A DNA stretch of 29,443 bases from a virus. The position numbers and the translations under genes are program-made. The stretch spans positions 1 through 29,443 of IMG/VR virus record IMGVR_UViG_3300047359_000305, one strand, 5' to 3'. Under the pieces are notes generated by a model. It worked only from the letters and a program-made list of their open reading frames with translations. It made no database searches and had not been told where the DNA came from. This document shows positions 1 through 4,748 of this stretch, in pieces; the first letter of the stretch is position 1, and every line of letters begins with the position of its first letter.

Positions 1-249
1 TTCTCCCTTACGGTCTTCAGTAGTAATAAGTTTACCACCGTCTGCCATAAGTTCTTTAAGTCTTGCTTTAGCGGCTTCGCCAAACAAGTCTTCTACTTTA
101 TCTCTTGTGCGTGACTCAGGCGTATCGATGCCCATAATACGAACACGCTCGTCTGTTAGTGTTACACCAAAACCTAGATCAATATCTACGTCTACTGTGT
201 CGCCGTCTACTACTTTAATGACTTTTACATCATATTCATTCTGTTGCAT
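1..249 (-). CDS. Thermonuclease (staphylococcal nuclease-like), C-terminus cut by window edge
   Basis: The frame is open from an ATG at 249-247 to base 1, giving 83 codons without a stop, so the C-terminal half lies outside the window. The start is supported by a GAGGG ribosome-binding site just upstream. The visible part is the first half of an SNase OB-fold: VVDGDTVDVDID at residues 13-24, RVRIMGIDTPES at 35-46, then a GEAAKARLKEL helix. Family knowledge assigns metal and catalytic roles to the aspartate of the DGDT strand, the R of the RVR strand and the D-T-P-E segment (here R37, D42, T43, E45), all present. Such enzymes cleave DNA or RNA with calcium. No signal peptide is visible, so it probably acts in the host cytoplasm or in the virion, perhaps in host DNA breakdown. 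It is last in the short unit starting at 638. Confidence 0.85.
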   Translation of the reverse strand, partial: MQQNEYDVKVIKVVDGDTVDVDIDLGFGVTLTDERVRIMGIDTPESRTRDKVEDLFGEAAKARLKELMADGGKLITTEDRKGE

Positions 250-266
250 TTTATTTCCCTCGTTGT

Positions 267-638
267 TTATTCATCTAAGTTTAATGCTTGATCGCCCCAT
301 TCTTCCATTACAAACTCTCCAAACGCTGTTCCGAAGAGCCACATAAATGTTAGAATTATTACTCCTACACATATTATAAGAAGCCATATTAAAATTTTTA
401 TTATAATATGTTTGCCTTCCGTCCAATGTGCTACTTTCTTTATTTTGTTTTTTACACCGCCGAGCAGATACTCTCCAATAACCCAACGTGCTAATCTCAT
501 TACAATTAGTATTGGTGAACTTAGCACATCAAACAATATTAAGAATAAGTCTACACTAGCATCTATAATGTTGTCTATGTTGAACCAATTGCGAATACGC
601 TCAACACGTTCTTTGCGTTTTTGTTCGCGCTTGTCCAT
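267..638 (-). CDS. Small membrane protein of unknown function
   Basis: A 123-aa protein with a charged N-terminus (about ten K/R in the first 16 residues), two hydrophobic stretches around residues 28-50, which may lie along or enter the membrane, and a clear transmembrane helix around 87-108 (IIIKILIWLLIICVGVIILT). The C-terminus is acidic. The ribosome-binding site is the purine-rich AGGGCAGGG just before the ATG. A late-type box at 665-672 sits upstream and the nuclease gene follows after 17 bp, so the two are probably co-transcribed. The family was not recognised; a role in membrane remodelling, lysis or exclusion is possible but unsupported. Confidence 0.65.
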   Translation of the reverse strand: MDKREQKRKERVERIRNWFNIDNIIDASVDLFLILFDVLSSPILIVMRLARWVIGEYLLGGVKNKIKKVAHWTEGKHIIIKILIWLLIICVGVIILTFMWLFGTAFGEFVMEEWGDQALNLDE

Positions 639-664
639 TTGCCCTGCCCTTTATATGCTAACAT

Positions 665-672
665 TATTTAGT
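665..672 (-). promoter_or_regulatory. Candidate T4-type late promoter box (ACTAAATA)
   Basis: The minus strand reads ACTAAATA, two mismatches from the T4 late box TATAAATA. It lies 26 bp before the ATG at 638, after the terminator that closes the upstream porin unit. The same ACTAAATA octamer occurs at 22264-22271 and 26496-26503, also just before minus-strand genes. No start site has been measured. Confidence 0.45.
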
Positions 673-674
673 CA

Positions 675-703
675 TAAAAAAAGGCCGCCGAAGCGACCCT
701 TTT
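675..703 (-). terminator. Intrinsic terminator after the porin gene
   Basis: On the minus strand a 9-bp stem (arms 693-701 and 680-688, with two G-U pairs) closes a TTCG tetraloop and is followed by a run of T residues (plus-strand A tract 675-682). It begins about 20 bp after the stop of the porin-like gene and has the same design as the terminator at 2719-2745. Confidence 0.9.
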
Positions 704-720
704 AGTTGTTATGTTATAAC

Positions 721-1530
721 TTAGAAGTTAAACGATAGACCTGCTGTTGGTGTCCAATCTTTTGCGTCTGTGTCATAATCAACACCTGCGCTTAGTTCTG
801 CACCTGCTACGTTCATTGTGTACTCACCACCTACGTGCTGTAGTTTGTTAGTATCTGAACCGTTGATGTATGCTTCTAATCCACTTACTGCAACTGAACC
901 TTCAAAAGCCATTGCTTCTGCATCCATGTCGTATGTTGCCATACCACCTGCTGTTACCATACCTAAGTCTAGGCCAGCAACTTCTGCACCTAGTACAGTG
1001 TTTTCGCTTGCACGATTGTAGTCAGCACTTGCTGTTACGTTTGCAACGCCTGCATCTACTGTGTATGCACCTTGTAGGTTGCTTACTTCTGATACATCAG
1101 TTGTCCAGTCAGTTAAGCCTACTGCTACACTTGCGCCACCCATTGTTACTTGTAATGACTCTGTCATTGCTGGTTTTGCTAGTGTGCCGTCTGCTGATGC
1201 ATTTGCACCTGTTTCTGGCATTAAGTTGTTGTCATCACCAAATGCTAAATTAAATGCACCTAATGTTGTTCCTACAGTCCATGTGTCTAATGTTAGAGCA
1301 TTACCGTCTGTTGCTTTAAAGTCTAGATCAACAGTTGCTACATCACCTGCGTCAAAATCTAATTCGACGCCCATAGTGCCTGCTGTTTTACCTGCTGTTG
1401 TTTCAGCAAAGTCTAAGTTGATTGCACCTGTTAATACTGGTGCTGTTGGAGTAGCTACTGCTACTGTTTCTTCAGCCAGTGCTGAAGTTGTTGCCATTGC
1501 GGCAACCATTGCTAGTACGAATGTACGCAT
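721..1530 (-). CDS. Outer-membrane porin-like beta-barrel protein with signal peptide
   Basis: A 269-aa protein with a classic Sec signal peptide, MRTFVLAMVAAMATTSALA, and a likely cleavage after ALA-19. The mature part is almost free of lysine-rich helices and consists of alternating-polarity segments rich in G, T, A, D and V (for example VATVDLDFKATDG, AFNLAFGDDN). It ends in GLSFNF, so the last residue is phenylalanine, the signature read by the BAM complex for outer-membrane insertion. Porins of this kind form trimeric or monomeric pores. A ribosome-binding site (AAGGAAA) precedes the ATG. It lies downstream of prs without a recognised promoter and is closed by a strong terminator. A phage-encoded porin could replace a host porin, admit nutrients, or block superinfection; which of these applies is inference. 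A secreted adhesin-like protein is the alternative. Confidence 0.75.
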   Translation of the reverse strand: MRTFVLAMVAAMATTSALAEETVAVATPTAPVLTGAINLDFAETTAGKTAGTMGVELDFDAGDVATVDLDFKATDGNALTLDTWTVGTTLGAFNLAFGDDNNLMPETGANASADGTLAKPAMTESLQVTMGGASVAVGLTDWTTDVSEVSNLQGAYTVDAGVANVTASADYNRASENTVLGAEVAGLDLGMVTAGGMATYDMDAEAMAFEGSVAVSGLEAYINGSDTNKLQHVGGEYTMNVAGAELSAGVDYDTDAKDWTPTAGLSFNF

Positions 1531-1564
1531 TTGATAGTTTCCTTATTCTTCTTATTAAATTCTT

Positions 1565-1629
1565 GTGAGCGGGGGTGGGAATGTTTTGCTCACATATTAC
1601 TTACCTCGGCACGACCACCGAATGGCCGT
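1565..1629 (-). other. Two inverted repeats in the prs-porin intergenic leader
   Basis: The 136-bp gap between prs and the porin gene holds two hairpins. One has arms ACGACCA (1611-1617) and TGGCCGT (1623-1629), with a 5-nt loop. The other has 6-bp arms GTGAGC (1565-1570) and GCTCAC (1588-1593), with a 17-nt loop made of a G-rich tract and a T-rich stretch (plus strand). Neither is followed by a T tract on the minus strand, so they do not look like intrinsic terminators. They would lie in the 5' leader of the porin message and could be processing or regulatory structures. No promoter was recognised here. Confidence 0.45.
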
Positions 1630-1666
1630 TAGTGGAATAAAGAATAAAGAAACTGTTGCATAATTA

Positions 1667-2620
1667 TTACACGAACAAACTGCTAACTGATTCTTCGTTT
1701 GTTACTCTACGAATTGCTTCGCCAAACAAAGCCTCAACACTTACTTGACGTGTTTTCTTGCAGTTCTTAGGACAACGATTTATAACTGTGTCAGTAACTA
1801 CTAATTCATCTAACACACTCTTTTCAACCTTTTGACATGCTTCGCCTGATAGTACACCGTGTGTAATATATGCTCTAACACTCAATGCACCTGCGTCCAT
1901 AATTGCTTTGGCCGCACTACATAGTGTTCCGCCTGAGTCAACAATGTCATCAACTAGGATAGCATGTTTGCCTTGAACATCACCAATCAGTGCCATTACT
2001 TCACTCTTGCCTGCTTCAGGTCTGCGTTTGTCTACAATAGCAATGTCCCCGTGGAACATGTCTGCAAACTTACGAGCTCTTACTGCTCCACCTGCATCTG
2101 GTGATACAAATACTGTGCCTGCTTGTTCTACTTCTGGGTCGTCTATAATACCAATACTACGTTTAATGTCTTTGGCAAATACCATACGGCTTGTTAAATC
2201 GTCCACCGGAATATCAAAGAAACCCTGTATCTGTCCTGCATGTAAGTCCATTGTTAAAATTCTATCAGCGCCTGCTGTAACTAATAAGTTAGCAACTAGT
2301 TTTGCTGTAATAGGAGTACGACTTGCACTCTTACGATCTTGTCTAGCATATCCAAAATATGGAATAACTGCTGTAATACGACTAGCACTTGATCTACGTG
2401 CCGCATCAATCATTACTAGTAATTCCATTAGACTGTCATTGACTGGTGTGCTTGTACTTTGTACAATGAAAACATCTTCGCCTCTGACGTTTTCTAAAAA
2501 TTCAACACTCGTTTCGCCGTCAGCAAAAGTTGTAATTTTTGCTGGAACTAGTGTGGCAAAACATGCTTCTGCAATTCCTTGTGCGAGGGGTATATTTGCG
2601 TTCCCTGCGATGATTTTCAT
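1667..2620 (-). CDS. prs: Ribose-phosphate pyrophosphokinase (PRPP synthetase)
   Basis: A full-length class I PRPP synthetase of 317 aa that transfers pyrophosphate from ATP to ribose 5-phosphate. Visible landmarks are the opening [23 protein letters not shown] (54-68), [10 protein letters not shown] (88-97), the [19 protein letters not shown] catalytic histidine segment with H127, [14 protein letters not shown] (171-184), and the PRPP-binding loop [11 protein letters not shown] (223-233). The frame is open six bases further to a TTG at 2626, which sits closer to GGGAG; the ATG at 2620 is preferred because it matches the usual family start. A sigma70-type promoter lies at 2676-2704. Phages such as KVP40 pair prs with a nicotinamide phosphoribosyltransferase for NAD salvage; no such partner is in this window, so the use may instead be nucleotide synthesis alongside NrdAB. 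Confidence 0.95.
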   Translation of the reverse strand: MKIIAGNANIPLAQGIAEACFATLVPAKITTFADGETSVEFLENVRGEDVFIVQSTSTPVNDSLMELLVMIDAARRSSASRITAVIPYFGYARQDRKSASRTPITAKLVANLLVTAGADRILTMDLHAGQIQGFFDIPVDDLTSRMVFAKDIKRSIGIIDDPEVEQAGTVFVSPDAGGAVRARKFADMFHGDIAIVDKRRPEAGKSEVMALIGDVQGKHAILVDDIVDSGGTLCSAAKAIMDAGALSVRAYITHGVLSGEACQKVEKSVLDELVVTDTVINRCPKNCKKTRQVSVEALFGEAIRRVTNEESVSSLFV

Positions 2621-2675
2621 TTTCAAATGGGCTCCCTTTCCTTATTAGGTTTAGTGGTTAATAGTAACTTTATTT

Positions 2676-2704
2676 ACTATAATACATTACAGTGTCTTTG
2701 TCAA
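2676..2704 (-). promoter_or_regulatory. Sigma70-type promoter for prs
   Basis: The minus strand has TTGACA (2704-2699), a 17-nt spacer, and TATAGT (2681-2676). The -35 box is perfect and the -10 box has one mismatch. It lies about 55 bp before the prs start and after the tmRNA terminator, which suggests early or host-polymerase transcription of prs and possibly the porin gene. Confidence 0.85.
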
Positions 2705-2718
2705 GTGAATTTTTAGAT

Positions 2719-2745
2719 AAAAGAAAAGGAGCCGAAGCTCCCTTT
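2719..2745 (-). terminator. Intrinsic terminator of the tmRNA gene
   Basis: A 9-bp minus-strand stem (arms 2737-2745 and 2724-2732, with one G-U pair) closes a TTCG tetraloop and is followed by TTTTCTTTT. It ends the tmRNA transcript just upstream of the prs promoter. Confidence 0.9.
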
Positions 2746-3030
2746 CCTGCTATGTTTGGTAACAAGGCCTAACTACCTCGTAACAGCCTAGGCCGCTAAT
2801 GAATAATTCGCGTTTGCAATTATTAAGTTTGTTCGCGTTAACCGAGCTTACATCCGGGCAACTCCACTCTTCTACTAATCCGCCTGTCGATCCTAGTTCA
2901 GCCCCATCAAAAATACATTCTCAGTTTATCAGTCTGTTGCTTCTGCTATACAGTAAGCAGAATGTATTTTTGGTGGAGCTGTCGGGTACCGCCCCCGAGT
3001 CCAGCTCGTCGTTTGAATTGCTTCAACGTT
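2746..3030 (-). ncRNA. ssrA: Circularly permuted (two-piece) tmRNA
   Basis: In minus-strand order the gene has an acceptor piece ending in CTCCACCA (CCA at 2973-2971), a 65-nt intervening segment (2970-2906), then a coding piece starting GGGGCTG at 2905. GGGGCTG (2905-2899) pairs with CAGCTCC (2981-2975) in a perfect 7-bp acceptor stem with G3-U at the third pair, the alanine identity element. The acceptor piece has a T-arm-like stem TCGGG/CCCGA (2998-2994 and 2986-2982) with a 7-nt loop. The coding piece continues AGGATCGACAGG, matching the conserved tmRNA D-arm region, then a short tag frame and a pseudoknot-capable segment (2766-2771 with 2789-2794). The intervening segment folds into 13-bp arms 2909-2921 and 2959-2971. 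Exact 5' and 3' ends are estimates. The form is the alphaproteobacterial type. It rescues stalled ribosomes and tags their products. Confidence 0.92.
2788..2817 (-). other. tmRNA tag reading frame (ANANYSLAA)
   Basis: Within the coding piece, a resume codon GCA at 2817-2815 opens A-N-A-N-Y-S-L-A-A followed by TAG. GCA-AAC is also how the E. coli tag begins, and the peptide aligns with ANDENYALAA with one residue missing. The terminal L-A-A is the signature read by ClpXP. The tag frame is assigned by this similarity; the other two frames give no plausible tag. Confidence 0.8.
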
Positions 3031-3037
3031 ACAAGTA

Positions 3038-3068
3038 TATTTATAACACAGAAATTGTTATATGTCAA
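3038..3068 (-). promoter_or_regulatory. tmRNA promoter: sigma70 elements with an overlapping late box
   Basis: The minus strand has TTGACA (3068-3063), a 17-nt spacer and TATAAA (3045-3040), a near-perfect sigma70 promoter. The -10 box is also part of TATAAATA (3045-3038), an exact T4 late promoter box. The -35 overlaps the stop codon of the 71-aa gene. Predicted start sites fall around 3030, at the beginning of the acceptor piece. Confidence 0.85.
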
Positions 3069-3280
3069 CCACCTGGGACAAATTCTTTTGGAGTATACCA
3101 ATTCTTTTGATGATGTATACGTCCTAGCAGTTCTTGTATCTCTGTCATCTCCGCATGGAGTTGAGTAGATACATCGCCTTGAGCAATGGCCATTCCTCTA
3201 CGGCCAGCCTTTGCTCTTAGTGCTGATTCAATGACTTCAATGTCTCTTACTGTAAGTTCAAATTTTTTATTTGGTTTCAT
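3065..3280 (-). CDS. Small hypothetical protein, 71 aa
   Basis: The protein is mostly helical by composition: a basic start (KPNKKFELTVRDIEVIESAL), a middle rich in A, R and Q, a helix EMTEIQELLGRIHHQKNW and a short PKEFVPGG tail. This layout is typical of small proteins in marine T4-like phages, but no function was recognised. Its start ATG overlaps the stop of the 110-aa gene by one base, so translation is probably coupled. Its stop codon lies inside the -35 box of the tmRNA promoter. Confidence 0.7.
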   Translation of the reverse strand: MKPNKKFELTVRDIEVIESALRAKAGRRGMAIAQGDVSTQLHAEMTEIQELLGRIHHQKNWYTPKEFVPGG

Positions 3281-3612
3281 TACATCATACTCATGCCAAA
3301 CAAATCTAGTTCTTCTGCTTCTTTAGTAGCATCTTCATCTGGATTCTTAATTGGCTCTAACCAAGTATCTGCAATATATGCACGAGGCGATGGCCCAAGC
3401 ATAATGCTCAGGTCATCTGCTTCAATCCACCAAAAGTTATCAGTGACTGCCGCTTGACACATTACTCCATTAAAATGGAAATGTGTTCCTCGTTCATAGT
3501 GTCCAATGTGTTCAGCAACTTTTACAATACGTCCAATGTTTTCGGGTCGTACACTGTATTTTATAATTGCTAAGTCGCCTTGTTTACACTTCATTAGTTT
3601 TACTACTTTCAT
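3280..3612 (-). CDS. Hypothetical protein, 110 aa, small beta-rich domain
   Basis: After a short MKVVKL lead the protein reads CKQGDLAIIKYSVRPENIGRIVKVAEHI, which resembles a small SH3-like or KOW-type beta barrel, followed by a W-W pair (FWWIEADD) and a charged tail. No firm family assignment. The frame begins at 3612, which overlaps the upstream gene by 29 bp. An internal ATG at 3594, giving MKCKQGD, would cut the overlap to 11 bp and may be the true start; neither has a clear Shine-Dalgarno sequence. Confidence 0.7.
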   Translation of the reverse strand: MKVVKLMKCKQGDLAIIKYSVRPENIGRIVKVAEHIGHYERGTHFHFNGVMCQAAVTDNFWWIEADDLSIMLGPSPRAYIADTWLEPIKNPDEDATKEAEELDLFGMSMM

Positions 3613-3811
3613 GTTTTAACAGCAAGGCATTAACTTCATCAGTTTTTACAAGCCAGCCATTTTCGTTAACAATAAACACATCGCCTGGTTTATACAGCCA
3701 ATGGTCTCTTTGTGTTCCGTCTTGAGCGATACCCATAACCTCTCCGGCCCATTCTCCTTTGACTTTGAAGTTAGGACCGATTTGGTCAATGTTGTAGTCA
3801 ACCCACATCAT
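3584..3811 (-). CDS. Small hypothetical protein, paralogue of its upstream neighbour
   Basis: A 75-aa protein with a predicted small beta-rich core. The segment PGDVFIVNENGWLVKTDEVNALLLK aligns with IGDEFRVGPNGYFEKIGNMTQLVSK of the adjacent 68-aa gene: shared G-D-x-F-x-V, N-G-[W/Y], K and the final L-x-x-K pattern. The two probably arose by tandem duplication. Its ATG overlaps the upstream TAA by one base, indicating translational coupling. Function unknown. Confidence 0.7.
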   Translation of the reverse strand: MMWVDYNIDQIGPNFKVKGEWAGEVMGIAQDGTQRDHWLYKPGDVFIVNENGWLVKTDEVNALLLKHESSKTNEV

Positions 3812-4017
3812 TACACAATGTCTTCTTTTTGAAATTTGCTTACTAATTGAGTCATATTGCCAATCTTCTCAAAGTATCCATTTGGACCTACTCTGAATTC
3901 GTCGCCAATATCTAATTTAACTTCATCAATAACAAAGAACTTGTCATCTAAATCTTTTGTGGATAAGATCCTAAAACCATTCTCAAATTTATGTAGTACT
4001 AGATTTTTATGTAACAT
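3811..4017 (-). CDS. Small hypothetical protein, first of a tandem paralogue pair
   Basis: A 68-aa protein (starting MLHKNLVLHKFENGFRIL) with alternating hydrophobic strands, then IGDEFRVGPNGYFEKIG shared with the following gene. The Shine-Dalgarno sequence AGGAG lies in the end of the preceding 56-aa gene. Function unknown; a small all-beta fold is likely from the strand pattern. Confidence 0.7.
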   Translation of the reverse strand: MLHKNLVLHKFENGFRILSTKDLDDKFFVIDEVKLDIGDEFRVGPNGYFEKIGNMTQLVSKFQKEDIV

Positions 4018-4022
4018 TATTT

Positions 4023-4193
4023 CTAATCTCCTAACAATAATTTTGTGTTACCCGCAATAATCATACAGCATGTTACTATATGGAGAAGCACCCAGCCAGT
4101 ACGGATAAGTGCTACTCTGTCTGCTCTTAGATCATCATCGTATGCTTTTTGTCCAATGGCCTTACACCAATATTCCCACATACGACTGATCAT
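4023..4193 (-). CDS. 56-aa single-pass membrane protein
   Basis: A short frame that is easy to miss. It starts at ATG 4193-4191, overlapping the TAA of the upstream gene by one base (TAATG), and stops at TAG 4025-4023, inside the sequence that carries the next gene's AGGAG. The protein begins MISRMWEYWCKAIGQKAYDD, then has one hydrophobic helix (about residues 32-48: TGWVLLHIVTCCMIIAG) with two adjacent cysteines. The tight coupling on both sides supports it as a real gene. Function unknown. Confidence 0.65.
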   Translation of the reverse strand: MISRMWEYWCKAIGQKAYDDDLRADRVALIRTGWVLLHIVTCCMIIAGNTKLLLGD

Positions 4194-4378
4194 TACATTG
4201 CGTTCTTTTTGTCTTGTATTTCTGCTCTACGTGATTTTGTGAGCTTGCCTAAGTCACCAAGTGCTTTTCTAGCTCTTGCCGCGGCCGCTTTAACACCTTT
4301 TTCATCAAAAGTCGATGCTTCTGTTAGATAGTTGTTAAAGGCTTGTACGATTTGATCGTGTTGTGATAATTCACTCAT
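4193..4378 (-). CDS. Small basic helical protein, 61 aa
   Basis: The protein has an N-terminal acidic-polar helix (SELSQHDQIVQAFNNYL) and a basic Ala/Arg/Lys-rich helix (KAAAARARKALGDLGKLTK, SRRAEIQDKK). A good ribosome-binding site (AGGAG) precedes the ATG. Proteins of this look are common in marine T4-like phages; the basic helix could bind nucleic acid, but no family was recognised. It heads the run of six small genes down to 3065. Confidence 0.7.
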   Translation of the reverse strand: MSELSQHDQIVQAFNNYLTEASTFDEKGVKAAAARARKALGDLGKLTKSRRAEIQDKKNAM

Positions 4379-4409
4379 TACATTCTCCTATTGTTGTTAA
4401 TGTCAATAT

Positions 4410-4417
4410 TATTTAAT
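4410..4417 (-). promoter_or_regulatory. Possible late promoter box (ATTAAATA)
   Basis: ATTAAATA on the minus strand, two mismatches from TATAAATA, 32 bp before the ATG at 4378 and downstream of the PAAR gene. The 73-bp gap it lies in also holds an imperfect hairpin at about 4421-4442 without a T tract. Weak evidence on its own. Confidence 0.3.
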
Positions 4418-4451
4418 GAATGTACATCTAAGGGGTCTTAAATGTGGTTTA

Positions 4452-4748
4452 TTATGAATTTGCAAAAACGTCAGGACTTCCGGTGCTAGCCGCATTTGGT
4501 ACCCAACTACCATGACCTCCAGTTGCATCACCTTTTCGGTGTACTGGTATGTTGTTAACAAACACTGTATCTGATCCTGCATCTGCTGGATCTCCACAAA
4601 CTGTAGTATCTCCTACCCTAACAGTTGCTTCGTTATTAGTAAACACATCAGGAGATCCTACGTTATAACTAGTTTGATGATAAGGTCCTGGACTAGGTGA
4701 AGCATGTCCTTCGTGTACGTCTACATTTGTTCTTACTACTTCTGGCAT
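4452..4748 (-). CDS. PAAR-domain tail spike tip protein
   Basis: A 98-aa protein with the glycine-rich, short-strand pattern of PAAR proteins: repeated GSPDVFxN (about 32-38 and 90-97), VRVGDTTVCGD (43-53) and a histidine-rich stretch VHRKGDATGGHGSW (69-82). In this family histidines and a cysteine hold a zinc ion at the tip of a sharp cone that caps the central spike (gp5.4 in T4) and helps pierce the envelope. The start overlaps the final base of the giant fibre gene, so the two are translated together. Small size matches the family. Confidence 0.85.
   Translation of the reverse strand: MPEVVRTNVDVHEGHASPSPGPYHQTSYNVGSPDVFTNNEATVRVGDTTVCGDPADAGSDTVFVNNIPVHRKGDATGGHGSWVPNAASTGSPDVFANS

Noticed and set aside
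1061-1534. A 157-codon plus-strand frame opposite the porin gene
   Set aside because: Antisense shadow of a low-complexity gene; no start signals, and the minus frame has a signal peptide and a terminator.
2007-2648. A 213-codon plus-strand frame opposite prs
   Set aside because: The minus strand encodes a complete, well-conserved PRPP synthetase; the plus frame is a shadow.
2799-3168. Short plus-strand frames across the tmRNA gene
   Set aside because: The region is explained in detail by tmRNA pairing, promoter and terminator on the minus strand; the frames lack coding features.
4379-4451. Sigma70 promoter starting from TTGACA near 4406, and a terminator at 4421-4442
   Set aside because: A 17-nt spacer would put the -10 box on the start codon of the 61-aa gene; the hairpin is imperfect and has no T tract.
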